Below are positions 8,617 to 18,531 of a stretch of DNA of 64,000 nt, one piece after another (the stretch's first letter is position 1; each line of letters opens with the position of its first letter). A program made the translations under genes and the position numbers. Origin of the DNA: Hominenteromicrobium mulieris. Lineage in GTDB: Bacteria; Bacillota; Clostridia; Oscillospirales; Acutalibacteraceae. The stretch covers positions 62,001 through 126,000 of the forward strand of contig JAJJOY010000008.1 in NCBI GenBank assembly GCA_021029595.1, in the 5' to 3' direction. The notes below the pieces were generated by a model, which was not told the DNA's origin, did no database searches, and saw nothing but the letters and a program-made list of their open reading frames with translations.

Positions 8617-9375
8617 TTATGAAAATATATAGTGGTCATATAATTGCCGTCCACCAACATTTACATAGAGGATTACTTCCATACCACCATTTGCATTGAT
8701 GGGAACAATATATTGATTTGTGGGCATTTCGTCGGTTTTCGAATACATTGTATTTTTTGAAGGAGCATATCGAGTAAAATCAATTACTTTGTGCTGATCT
8801 TCTTTTAGAAGTTTATAGGAAGATGAGCTTTTTTGATATAAATCACCATATCCGCTAAACCAGAGGCGAATAGAACTGGGTGCCGTTCCAGCATCAGCTT
8901 TGTATGTGAAATATGAGCCAATCATGTGGTAATACCAACGATCCGAAATTTCAAGGTTATACACGCATGTATAACTAACTTTAATTCCCTCTTGATTGAA
9001 CGGCTGTGTGTATCCGTCCACGGGTTGAATAGGAGGATTTAAAAGTTCGGCGACGGAATTGTTTTTGAAAGAATTACCATCTTCGTCAGTTGAAATTTCA
9101 AAGACACTGGTTAATGTTTTTTTGGTGCCTTCTGTGTTTTGAATACGGAGAGCGGATGAATTGCTATCTTGTTCAATCCAGATGACAGAGTCATCTTTGA
9201 TTTCGACATCACAATCTTCAATGAATTTGTAAATAGATTCAGGTAAGGTTTGAGCGGAAAATGTTTGAACTTTTTCTAGAGACGCCGAAGTGGAGAAAGT
9301 GGGTTCGCTTGCATATACGAATACGCTAGATAAAAGCAAAAGCATAGAAATGACTGTTGAGACCAATTTCTTCAT
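8617..9375 (-). CDS. Secreted protein of unknown function in an AT-rich patch
   Basis: A 252-residue protein with a clear Sec signal peptide (MKKLVSTVISMLLLLSSVFVYA, cleavage likely after VYA). The mature region is Ser/Thr/Tyr-rich and probably all-beta (SIRLWFSGYGDLYQKSSSS, IVPINANGGMEVILYVNVGG). No domain is recognised. GAAAGGAG lies about 7 bases before the ATG. Base composition and codon choice (AAA, GAA, ATT, TTT, AGA) differ sharply from the GCG/GGC-rich neighbours, which suggests more recent acquisition. It is the upstream partner of the lipoprotein gene, 41 bases away, so the pair may be one operon. Confidence 0.7.
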   Translation of the reverse strand: MKKLVSTVISMLLLLSSVFVYASEPTFSTSASLEKVQTFSAQTLPESIYKFIEDCDVEIKDDSVIWIEQDSNSSALRIQNTEGTKKTLTSVFEISTDEDGNSFKNNSVAELLNPPIQPVDGYTQPFNQEGIKVSYTCVYNLEISDRWYYHMIGSYFTYKADAGTAPSSIRLWFSGYGDLYQKSSSSYKLLKEDQHKVIDFTRYAPSKNTMYSKTDEMPTNQYIVPINANGGMEVILYVNVGGRQLYDHYIFS

Positions 9376-9651
9376 GAGAAACTCCTTTCATCTAAATAAA
9401 CTTTAGAATAAATTGCAAATAATTACACAGCATTTTTAATACTCAAATGTACAAATACGCATTAGAGTTTGTAAGGCGAAATTTAAAGAAGACTTTAAAT
9501 GTGCATCGGAAGCACCTCAATTTAAAATAAGTTATTTGTACAAGTCAACATTAACATATATACAGCTAAATGTCAATATTATTTAGAATAAGTATTAGAA
9601 ATTTTCGAGTTCAGAAATGCAAGGAATTCACCATTGATTGATAAATATTGA

Positions 9652-9679
9652 TTGTTTTCTTCTTTGTTTTCTGTATAAT
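9652..9679 (+). promoter_or_regulatory. hflX promoter
   Basis: TTGTTT (9652-9657) and TATAAT (9674-9679) are 16 bases apart, about 80 bases before hflX. The remainder of the 385-bp gap from 9376 is AT-rich with no ORF. A weak leftward promoter (TTGCAA, 17 bases, TTAGAT on the minus strand) may serve the secreted-protein gene. Confidence 0.7.
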
Positions 9680-9760
9680 AGAAAGTGGGAAACAACAAAC
9701 TGCGGCGGAAAACGCTGCGGCTTTGAAACGATAGATCAGAAATGAAAAAAGGAGAACCTT

Positions 9761-11035
9761 ATGAATTATACGGAAAACGTAATCGTGCCGGAGCGCACGC
9801 TTTTGGTCTCGCTGGACACGGGCGAGTATGACGCGGAGGAATCGCTGCGCGAGCTGTGGGAGCTTGCAAAAAGCGGCGGCGCGGAGCCTATTGCGACAAT
9901 GATGCAGAAGCGCCCCTCCCCGGAGACCGCGACGTGCGTAGGCAGCGGCATGGTGGAGGAAATTCGGAATTTCTGCGAGAACAACGAGATTGAGCTGATT
10001 ATTTTTGACCGCGAGCTGACGCCGACGCAGATCCGCAACCTTGAAAATGCGACGGACGTGCGCGTTGTGGACCGCACGATGCTGATCCTCGATATTTTTG
10101 CGCAGCGTGCGCAGAGCCGCGCAGGTAAGGTGCAGGTTGAAGCGGCGCAGTTAAAGTATCTTCTGCCGCGTCTGACCGGCAAAGGCACGGCGCTTTCGCG
10201 TCTCGGCGGCGGCATCGGCACGCGCGGCCCGGGCGAAACGAAGCTGGAGACCGACCGCCGACACATTCGCCGCAGAATTGAAGCGCTGCGCGAACAGTTG
10301 AAGAAAATTGAAGTCGGCCGCCACGAGACGCAGCGCCGCCGCGAAAAGGACGGCACGGTGACGGTGGCGCTTGTCGGCTACACGAACGCGGGCAAATCGA
10401 CTTTGATGAATCTCTTGACGCAAGCGGGCGTTTTGGCGGAGGATAAGCTTTTCGCGACGCTGGATCCCACGGCGCGCGCGTTGAAGCTGCCCGGCGGCAA
10501 GACCGTTATGCTCATCGATACGGTCGGCCTTGTGCGCCGCTTGCCGCACCATTTGGTGGAGGCGTTTCGCTCCACGTTGGAGCAGGCTGCAACGGCGGAC
10601 ATCATTTTGAACGTGTGCGATGCTTCCAGCCCCGAAGCACGCACGCACTTGGACGTGACAAATGAAATTTTGCAGAGCCTCGGCTGCGGTGACCGCCCGG
10701 TTATCCCGGTGCTCAATAAATGGGATCTTGTGGGCGATGCGGACAGCGCTTTGCATTTGACGGGCGCGGTGCGCATCAGTGCGCTGAAAAACGAAGGCAT
10801 CCCGGCGCTTTTGCAGGCGATTGAAGATAACCTGCCGGTGAAGCCGGTGGACGTGACGGCGCTGCTGCCGTTTGCAAAGACGGGCATTGCGGCACAGCTG
10901 AGAAAAGCGGGCGCGCTCGTCTCCGAAGAATACGTGCCGGAAGGGCTCCTTATTCATGCCCGTGTGGAGCCGCGCGAAATGGCGCTGATAAAGCCCTATA
11001 TCGTAGAAAACAATTCCGAAAGCGAAAATGTATAA
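9761..11035 (+). CDS. hflX: GTPase HflX
   Basis: A 424-residue ribosome-associated GTPase of the Obg-HflX superfamily, which splits or rescues stalled 70S ribosomes under stress. The N-terminal HflX domain has GSGMVEEI and FDRELTPTQIRNLE. A glycine-rich linker follows (LGGGIGTRGPGETKLE, 148-163) with a basic coiled-coil helix. The G domain has G1 GYTNAGKST at 206-214, G3 DTVG at 253-256 and G4 NKWD at 319-322. The start has AAAGGAG about 10 bases upstream. Its own promoter is at 9652. The next gene, argG, has an independent regulated promoter. Confidence 0.97.
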   Translation: MNYTENVIVPERTLLVSLDTGEYDAEESLRELWELAKSGGAEPIATMMQKRPSPETATCVGSGMVEEIRNFCENNEIELIIFDRELTPTQIRNLENATDVRVVDRTMLILDIFAQRAQSRAGKVQVEAAQLKYLLPRLTGKGTALSRLGGGIGTRGPGETKLETDRRHIRRRIEALREQLKKIEVGRHETQRRREKDGTVTVALVGYTNAGKSTLMNLLTQAGVLAEDKLFATLDPTARALKLPGGKTVMLIDTVGLVRRLPHHLVEAFRSTLEQAATADIILNVCDASSPEARTHLDVTNEILQSLGCGDRPVIPVLNKWDLVGDADSALHLTGAVRISALKNEGIPALLQAIEDNLPVKPVDVTALLPFAKTGIAAQLRKAGALVSEEYVPEGLLIHARVEPREMALIKPYIVENNSESENV

Positions 11036-11173
11036 AGCAGTGTATACAAATGTATAATATGCGCTTTATTCATTCGAAAATGCATACTTTTGAAGATTGA
11101 ATTTTGAAAAATACACAAATATAAAGCCGAAAAACCCGCATGAAATCTGGGAGTTTCTACAACTTTCAAAAAA

Positions 11174-11191
11174 GATGAATAAATATTCAAG
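11174..11191 (+). promoter_or_regulatory. Arginine repressor (ArgR/AhrC) operator
   Basis: GATGAATAAATATTCAAG at 11174-11191 matches the Bacillus/E. coli ARG-box pattern (TGAAT, A/T spacer, ATTCA) almost perfectly, with TGAATAAATATTCA as near-palindromic core. It ends 7 bases upstream of the -35 of the argG promoter. A weaker half-site-like TGAATAAAG is read on the minus strand near 11068-11075 and could be an auxiliary box. The placement indicates arginine-dependent repression of the whole arg operon. Confidence 0.85.
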
Positions 11192-11198
11192 AAAAGGG

Positions 11199-11226
11199 TT
11201 GATTTTTCCGGAAAACGGTGTATAAT
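11199..11226 (+). promoter_or_regulatory. arg operon promoter
   Basis: TTGATT (11199-11204), 16-base spacer, TATAAT (11221-11226). The start codon of argG is about 70 bases downstream, leaving a short leader with an inverted GCCGCC-like sequence and a GGAAGGG ribosome-binding site. No T-box motif is present, so repression by ArgR is the visible control. Confidence 0.85.
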
Positions 11227-11297
11227 AATGACCGTTGAAACAAATAATTCTCCGCCGCACGATGACGGCGGTTTATGAAAAAAGGAAGGGTTACATC

Positions 11298-12536
<1,239 letters not shown>

Positions 12537-12553
12537 TCCAAAAGTAGATTTAG

Positions 12554-12581
12554 GGTAGGCATTCATCTGCCTGCCCTTTTC
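12554..12581 (+). terminator. Internal hairpin with U-run between argG and argH
   Basis: GGGTAGGCA (12554-12562) pairs with TGCCTGCCC (12569-12577), one G-U wobble, and is followed by TTTT. It lies inside an otherwise continuous operon and probably causes partial termination, or protects the argG message 3' end, giving more argG than downstream product. Confidence 0.6.
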
Positions 12582-12610
12582 TGCCATAAACGGGAAGGAA
12601 AGATTCAGCC

Positions 12611-13990
12611 ATGAAATTATGGAAAGGCCGCTTCCAGAAGGAGGCAGACCCGAAGACGAACGACTTTAACTCGTCTATTTCTATTGACAGCCGCATGTAC
12701 AAAGAGGACATTGAGGGCAGCATTGCGCATGCCACAATGCTCGGCGCGGCGGGAATCATCGATAAAGGCGAAAGCGAAAAGATCTGCGCGGAGCTTGAGA
12801 AAATCGAAAAGGACATCGAGACGGGCGCTCTGCACATTGACCCCGATGCCGAAGATATTCACACGTTTATCGAGGGCGAGCTGACGGCGCGCATCGGCGA
12901 CGCAGGCAAGAGATTACATACCGCCCGCAGCCGCAACGATCAGGTTGCGCTGGATGTTCGTCTGACGCTGCGCAAGGAGTGCGCGGGGCTCATGGAACAG
13001 TTAAAAGAGCTCATCAACGTACTGTGCGACCAGGCGGAGGAATATGCCGACACCGTTATGCCGGGCTACACGCATTTGCAGCGCGCACAGCCCATCACGT
13101 TCGGGCATCATTTAATGGCGTATGCCGAAATGTTCCTGCGCGACATCGGCCGTATGCAGGACGCGTTAAAGCGTATGGACGTTTGCCCGCTCGGCTCCGG
13201 CGCTTTGGCCGGAACGACGTACCCGCTCGACCGTGATTTGACGGCGAAGCTGCTCGGCTTCTCCGGCGTGAGCCGCAACAGCCTCGACGGCGTTGCCGAC
13301 CGCGATTTCTGCGCGGAAATCGCCGCGGCGATTTCGCTTGCGATGGTGCATCTTTCGAGATTTTCCGAGGAGATCATTCTTTGGTGCTCGTGGGAGTTTA
13401 AATTCATCGAGCTGGACGACGCGTTTTCCACCGGCTCCAGCATCATGCCGCAGAAGAAGAACCCGGATATTACGGAGCTTATCCGCGGCAAGAGCGGCCG
13501 CGTGTTCGGCGACCTGATGGCGCTTTTGACCATGATGAAGGGTCTGCCGCTCGCGTACAACAAGGACATGCAGGAGGACAAGGAAGCCGTGTTTGACGCG
13601 GTGGATACCCTGCGCCTGTGCCTGACGCCGTTTATCCCGATGCTGAAAACAATGCGCGTTTTAAAAGAGAACATGCGCGCCGCAGCGGCAAAGGGCTTCA
13701 TCAATGCAACGGATTGCGCGGATTATCTGGTGGCTTCAAAGGGCCTGCCGTTCCGCGATGCGTATAAGATTACGGGCGAGCTTGTCGCCTTGTGCATCGA
13801 GCGCGGCCTGACGCTGGAGACGCTGCCGATCGACGAATACAAAAAGGTCTGTAATGCGTTCGACGAGGGCGTGTACGAGGCCATCAACCTTGAAAAATGC
13901 GTGCGCGACCGCAAGGTCAAGGGTGCGCCGTGCCCGGAGAACGTCCGCGCGGCGGCAAAAGAAGTGCGCACGATCGTAAACGGGCTATAA
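12611..13990 (+). CDS. argH: Argininosuccinate lyase
   Basis: This 459-residue enzyme cleaves argininosuccinate to arginine and fumarate. It belongs to the fumarase/aspartase superfamily and works as a homotetramer. Motifs are HTARSRND at 103-110, the catalytic-His loop GYTHLQRAQP at 152-161, and the superfamily signature GSSIMPQKKNP at 275-285 that supplies the catalytic serine. Length is typical. The gene has a GGAAGGAAAG binding site. It is followed 31 bases later by argC in the same operon. Confidence 0.97.
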   Translation: MKLWKGRFQKEADPKTNDFNSSISIDSRMYKEDIEGSIAHATMLGAAGIIDKGESEKICAELEKIEKDIETGALHIDPDAEDIHTFIEGELTARIGDAGKRLHTARSRNDQVALDVRLTLRKECAGLMEQLKELINVLCDQAEEYADTVMPGYTHLQRAQPITFGHHLMAYAEMFLRDIGRMQDALKRMDVCPLGSGALAGTTYPLDRDLTAKLLGFSGVSRNSLDGVADRDFCAEIAAAISLAMVHLSRFSEEIILWCSWEFKFIELDDAFSTGSSIMPQKKNPDITELIRGKSGRVFGDLMALLTMMKGLPLAYNKDMQEDKEAVFDAVDTLRLCLTPFIPMLKTMRVLKENMRAAAAKGFINATDCADYLVASKGLPFRDAYKITGELVALCIERGLTLETLPIDEYKKVCNAFDEGVYEAINLEKCVRDRKVKGAPCPENVRAAAKEVRTIVNGL

Positions 13991-14021
13991 ATTCAATTTT
14001 ACCTTTGTTGGGGGTATCAAA

Positions 14022-15062
14022 ATGGAAAAGATTAAGGTCGGCGTCGTGGGCGCCACCGGTTATGCGGGCGCGGAGATCTGCCGCCTGATTGCGGGGCATC
14101 CCGCAGCGGAGCTTGCGGCCATCAGCTCTGTAAGCTTTGAGGGACAGGCTTTGTCGGACGTTTACCCGGCATACCGCGAAATGTGCGACCTCATCTGCAC
14201 CACGCAGGAAGCGGTTGTGGAAAAAAGCGATGTCATCTTTGCCGCTTTGCCGCACGGCCTTTCGCAGGAGCTTGCTGCGGAGTGTGACAAAAAAGGCAAG
14301 GCGTTCATCGACCTCGGCGCGGACTTCCGCTTAAAGAGCGAGGAAGAATACACCGAGTGGTACGGCGGCACATTTACGGATAAGGCGCTGCACGAAAAAG
14401 CCGTGTACGGTCTGCCGGAGCTGTTCCGCGAGGAAATTAAGAAGACAAAGCTCGTTGCAAACCCGGGCTGCTACACCACGGCGGTGCCGCTTGCACTTGT
14501 GCCGGCACTGGAAAAGGGCTATATCGAGACGACCGGTATCATCGCAAACTGCGCGTCCGGCGTGACCGGCGCGGGCAGAAAGCCGGCGCAGAACAGCCAC
14601 TACCCGGAGCTGAATGAGGGGATGTCCGCGTATAAAGTCGCGTGCCACCGCCATACGCCGGAAATCGAACAGACGCTTTCCAAAATTTCGGGTGAGAAAA
14701 TGCACATCACGTTCGTGCCGCATCTGCTGCCGGTGAACCGCGGCATTTTAGCGACATGCTATGCAAAACTCAAGCCGGGCGTTACGGAGGAAATGCTTCG
14801 CGCGGCGTATGAGGAAAGATACGGCAAAGAGCCGTTTGTGCGTTTGCTGCCAAAGGGCAAGAGCGCCGATATTCACAACATCAAGTACACGAATTTCTGC
14901 GATGTGTCCATTTTTACGGACCTGCGCACCGGCACGTTCATCGCCATCAGCGCTATCGATAACATGGTGAAGGGCGCGGCAGGGCAGGCCATTCAGAACA
15001 TGAACATTCTGTTCGGTCTGGACGAGACCTGCGGCTTAAAGCTCGTTCCGCCGGCATTCTAA
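14022..15062 (+). CDS. argC: N-acetyl-gamma-glutamyl-phosphate reductase
   Basis: A 346-residue NADP-dependent reductase that turns N-acetylglutamyl phosphate into the semialdehyde, the third step of ornithine synthesis. The Rossmann motif VVGATGYAGAE is at 8-18. The catalytic cysteine is C150 in NPGCY (147-151). The segment SGVTGAGRKP and the His in KVACHRHTPEIEQ fit the type 1 ArgC family. The start is preceded by GGGGG about 8 bases upstream. It lies between argH and argJ with short gaps, consistent with one transcript. Confidence 0.97.
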   Translation: MEKIKVGVVGATGYAGAEICRLIAGHPAAELAAISSVSFEGQALSDVYPAYREMCDLICTTQEAVVEKSDVIFAALPHGLSQELAAECDKKGKAFIDLGADFRLKSEEEYTEWYGGTFTDKALHEKAVYGLPELFREEIKKTKLVANPGCYTTAVPLALVPALEKGYIETTGIIANCASGVTGAGRKPAQNSHYPELNEGMSAYKVACHRHTPEIEQTLSKISGEKMHITFVPHLLPVNRGILATCYAKLKPGVTEEMLRAAYEERYGKEPFVRLLPKGKSADIHNIKYTNFCDVSIFTDLRTGTFIAISAIDNMVKGAAGQAIQNMNILFGLDETCGLKLVPPAF

Positions 15063-15112
15063 AAGAGTACGAAATTAAGGGAAAGCGATTTTTATATAAG
15101 GAGCAATTCAGT

Positions 15113-16327
15113 ATGCAGTTTATCGAAGGCGGCGTCACCGCGGCCAAGGGCTTTTTAGCCGGCGGCATCCACTGCGGCATCCGTAAAAATAAGTCCAAAG
15201 CCGATCTGGCTATGATTTTCAGCAAAACACCGTGTGCGGCGGCAGGCGTTTACACGCAGAACCTTGTAAAGGGTGCGCCGATTCTTGTCACGCGCAAAAA
15301 TATTGCGGACGGCCGCGCACAGGCGGTCATCTGCAACAGCGGCAACGCCAACACCTGCAACGCAGACGGCGAAAAGAAAGCGTGGCGCATGTGCGAAATC
15401 GCGGGCGAAGCGCTCGGCATTGACCCGCACGATGTCATCGTCGCGTCTACGGGCGTTATCGGGCAGATTTTGCCGATCGCGCCGATTGAGAATGCAGCCC
15501 CGGCGTTGGCGGCACTGCTGAACGAAAACGGCTCCAACATGGCGGCAAAGGCCATCATGACGACCGACACCATCGAAAAAGAGTGCGCCGTAAAGATTAC
15601 GCTCGGCGACAAAGAAGTGCGCATCGGCGGCATCTCCAAGGGCTCCGGCATGATCCACCCGAATATGGCGACGATGCTGTGCTTTGTCACGACGGACTGC
15701 GCCATTTCCGTGCCGATGCTGCAAAAGGCCATTAAGGCGGCGGCAGACACCACATTCAACATGATCAGCGTGGACGGCGATACCTCCACGAACGACACGC
15801 TTGCCATTATGGCGAACGGCGAGGCGGAAAACGAGGAGATCACCGAAGAAAACGAAGCGTACAAGACGTTTCTTGAGGCGCTGACGGCGGTTTGCAGAAA
15901 GCTTTCCATGATGATGGCGGGCGACGGCGAGGGCGCAACAAAGCTGCTCATCTGCAAGACGACCGGCGCGAAGGACTGGGAGACGGCGAAGACGGTTGCA
16001 AAGTCCGTCATCTGCTCCTCTCTGCTCAAGGCTGCCATGTTCGGCGAAGACGCCAACTGGGGCCGCGTGCTGTGCGCCATCGGTTATGCCGGCGCGGATA
16101 TCGACATCAACAAGGTGGACGTGTCCTTTAAGAGCGCGTACGGGCAGGTAGATGTCTGCGTGAACGGTGCGGGCATCAACTTCAGCGAGGAAGAAGCCGC
16201 AAAGGTGCTGCATGAAAAGGAAATTACCATTCTGGTGGAGCTCAACAGCGGCGACGCGGAGGCGGAAGCCTTCGGCTGCGACCTCACCTATGACTATGTG
16301 AAAATCAACGGAGATTACAGAACATGA
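15113..16327 (+). CDS. argJ: Glutamate N-acetyltransferase / amino-acid acetyltransferase (ornithine acetyltransferase)
   Basis: A 404-residue ArgJ. It transfers the acetyl group from N-acetylornithine to glutamate, so the pathway runs as the cyclic version. The precursor is cleaved autocatalytically into alpha and beta chains before the Thr of MATML, here T187, in KGSGMIHPNMATML, which is intact. Whether it also uses acetyl-CoA (bifunctional type) cannot be told from sequence inspection, but no argA is seen in the window, which would fit. It has a near-ideal AAGGAG site and overlaps argB by 4 bases (ATGA), implying translational coupling. Confidence 0.96.
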   Translation: MQFIEGGVTAAKGFLAGGIHCGIRKNKSKADLAMIFSKTPCAAAGVYTQNLVKGAPILVTRKNIADGRAQAVICNSGNANTCNADGEKKAWRMCEIAGEALGIDPHDVIVASTGVIGQILPIAPIENAAPALAALLNENGSNMAAKAIMTTDTIEKECAVKITLGDKEVRIGGISKGSGMIHPNMATMLCFVTTDCAISVPMLQKAIKAAADTTFNMISVDGDTSTNDTLAIMANGEAENEEITEENEAYKTFLEALTAVCRKLSMMMAGDGEGATKLLICKTTGAKDWETAKTVAKSVICSSLLKAAMFGEDANWGRVLCAIGYAGADIDINKVDVSFKSAYGQVDVCVNGAGINFSEEEAAKVLHEKEITILVELNSGDAEAEAFGCDLTYDYVKINGDYRT

Positions 16328-17199
16328 GTGAAGAAAAGAAGATCGGCATCTCGAACAGCGACCGCGCCCATGTGCTCGTGCAGGCGATGCCGTATATCAA
16401 AAGGTGGGCGGGCGAGACCATCGTCGTCAAATACGGCGGCAATGCTATGATTAACCCGGAGCTGAAAGAAGCCGTGATGAACGATATTGTGCTGATGCAG
16501 CTCGTCGGCGTGAATGTCGTGCTGGTGCACGGCGGCGGCCCGGAGATCAGCGGCATGCTGAAAAAGATCGGCAAGGAAAGCCGCTTTGTCGGCGGTATGC
16601 GCTATACCGACGCGGAGACGATGGACATTGTGCAGCAGGTGCTGGCAGGCAAAGTCAATAAAGACCTCGTACAGCTTTTGGAAAACACCGGCGGCAAGGC
16701 GGTCGGCCTGTGCGGCCTTGACGGCTCCATGCTGAAGGCGGATAAGCTGCCCGCAGCCGAAGACCTCGGCTTTGTGGGCGAGATCCGCGAAGTGAACACG
16801 AAGATCGTTGAAGATGCCATTGCTTCCGGCTACACACCCGTTATCTCCACGGTGGCGGCAGGCTACCACGGTGAGGTGTACAACATCAACGCCGATGTGG
16901 CGGCGGCGCGCATTGCGGCGGAACTCGGCGCGCGCAAGCTCATTTTGATGACCGATATTGTCGGTCTGCTGCGGGATAAGGACGACGAAAACACGCTTAT
17001 CCCGGTCGTAAACGTCAGCGACGTGCCGAAGCTGAAGCGCGACGGCATCATCAGCGGCGGCATGATTCCGAAGATTGACTGCTGCGTGGAGGCTGTGCGC
17101 CGCGGCGTAGAGCGCGCGCATATCATCGACGGCAGAACACCGCACTCCATTCTGGTCGAGCTCTTCACCGATGAAGGCATCGGCACGATGTTCTATTAA
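16324..17199 (+). CDS. argB: Acetylglutamate kinase
   Basis: A 291-residue amino-acid kinase that phosphorylates N-acetylglutamate with ATP, the second and usually feedback-controlled step. The family glycine loops are visible: KYGGNAM at 36-42 and HGGGPEI at 69-75, with a C-terminal nucleotide-binding part (LMTDIVGLLRDKD, GGMIPKIDCCVEAVRRG). An N-terminal extension (AHVLVQAMPYIKRWAGETIVV) resembles the helix that lets arginine-sensitive kinases form hexamers, so feedback inhibition by arginine is plausible (inference). The start codon lies inside the end of argJ. A 150-bp gap to argD holds no convincing gene. Confidence 0.96.
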   Translation: MSEEKKIGISNSDRAHVLVQAMPYIKRWAGETIVVKYGGNAMINPELKEAVMNDIVLMQLVGVNVVLVHGGGPEISGMLKKIGKESRFVGGMRYTDAETMDIVQQVLAGKVNKDLVQLLENTGGKAVGLCGLDGSMLKADKLPAAEDLGFVGEIREVNTKIVEDAIASGYTPVISTVAAGYHGEVYNINADVAAARIAAELGARKLILMTDIVGLLRDKDDENTLIPVVNVSDVPKLKRDGIISGGMIPKIDCCVEAVRRGVERAHIIDGRTPHSILVELFTDEGIGTMFY

Positions 17200-17349
17200 G
17201 AGGGAAAACCGCGCCCGTACCCGTGAACGAAAACGGCGAATGGGAGAAGCACTGGGGTTCGTCGGCGATAGTATCGGTGTGGAAGACAAGTACGGATATG
17301 TTTTCAACAGGGTACAGACGATATTGTGGAAACAAAAGGAATTTTGAAT

Positions 17350-18516
17350 ATGAGTTTTGAAGCAATTAAAAAGCAGGAACAGGAGTATATCCTCCATTCC
17401 TACGGCCGTGTGGACGTGGCGCTCAGCCACGGCAAAAACGCCGAGGCTTGGGACGTGGAAGGCAAGCATTACTATGATTTTACCTCCGGCATCGGCGTGA
17501 ATGCGCTGGGTTACAGCGATGAGGGCTGGGTGAAGGCCGTCACCGAGCAGGCGGGCAAGATCCAGCACATGTCGAACTACTATTACTGCGACAAAAACAC
17601 GCAGCTTGCGGAGCTGCTTGCAAAAAACAGCGGCCTTTGCCGTTCGTTCTTCTGCAACAGCGGCGCGGAGGCAAACGAGTGCGCCATTAAGATCGCCCGT
17701 AAGTACGGCGAAAAGAAGCACGCGTATAAGGTTATCACACTGGAAAATTCCTTCCACGGCAGAACGCTCACCACACTGGCAGCAACGGGTCAGGACGGCT
17801 TTCATCAGCTTTTCACCCCGCTGACCGAGGGCTTTGTGTACGCAAAGGGCAACGACGTGGAAGACCTGAAAGCGAAGCTCGCTGACCCCGAGGTCTGCGC
17901 CGTGCTGCTTGAAAGCGTGCAGGGCGAAGGCGGCGTGGTGCCGATGGAGGAAGACTATTTGAAGGCCGTGCGCGAGCTGTGCACGGAGCATGACGTGCTG
18001 ATGATGCTTGACGAAGTGCAGACGGGCATCGGCCGCACGGGCTACTTCTTCAGCTACCAGCGCGCGGGCATTCTGCCGGACGTTGTAACGGCGGCAAAGG
18101 GCCTTGGCGGCGGTTTGCCGATCGGCGTGTGCATTGCGGGCGAGAAAGTAAAAGACGTTTTTGCCCCCGGCATGAACGGCTCCACGTTCGGTGCAAACCC
18201 CGTGGTGTGTGCCGGCGCGGTGGAGGTCGTCTCCCGCGTATCCAAGCCGGAATTTTTGAAAGAAGTGCAGGAAAAGGGCGAGTATTTTAAAGAGCAGCTG
18301 CTTAAAATGCCGAACGTCGAGTTTGTCCGCGGCCGCAGCATGATGATCGGCGTGAAAGTGAAGGACAAGGACGCCCACGACGTGCTGAACGCTTGCGCGA
18401 AAGCGGGCCTGCTCATTTTGACGGCGAAGGACCTTGTGCGCTTCCTGCCGCCGCTTACCATCACCAAAGAAGAGATCGATGCCGGTCTCGCGATTTTTGC
18501 GGAACAGATCAAATAA
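17350..18516 (+). CDS. argD: Acetylornithine aminotransferase
   Basis: A 388-residue class III PLP-dependent aminotransferase that makes N-acetylornithine from the semialdehyde and glutamate. Visible are CNSGAEANECAIKIARK near 102-118, the SFHGRT motif, DEVQTGIGRTG at 221-231 and the Schiff-base lysine K250 in AAKGLGGG. The ATG at 17350 is chosen because AAGGAA lies 8 bases before it and residues MSFEAIKKQEQEYIL match the normal beginning of the family. An in-frame GTG at 17326 has no binding site. The same enzyme could serve succinyl-diaminopimelate transamination, but the operon points to arginine. Confidence 0.96.
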   Translation: MSFEAIKKQEQEYILHSYGRVDVALSHGKNAEAWDVEGKHYYDFTSGIGVNALGYSDEGWVKAVTEQAGKIQHMSNYYYCDKNTQLAELLAKNSGLCRSFFCNSGAEANECAIKIARKYGEKKHAYKVITLENSFHGRTLTTLAATGQDGFHQLFTPLTEGFVYAKGNDVEDLKAKLADPEVCAVLLESVQGEGGVVPMEEDYLKAVRELCTEHDVLMMLDEVQTGIGRTGYFFSYQRAGILPDVVTAAKGLGGGLPIGVCIAGEKVKDVFAPGMNGSTFGANPVVCAGAVEVVSRVSKPEFLKEVQEKGEYFKEQLLKMPNVEFVRGRSMMIGVKVKDKDAHDVLNACAKAGLLILTAKDLVRFLPPLTITKEEIDAGLAIFAEQIK

Positions 18517-18531
18517 ACGGAGGAAATCCCC

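Noticed and set aside
17240..17347. 35-codon ORF (MGEALGFVGDSIG...) in the 150-bp argB-argD gap
   Set aside because: No ribosome-binding site, no recognisable family, and it runs into the argD binding site; it could be chance.
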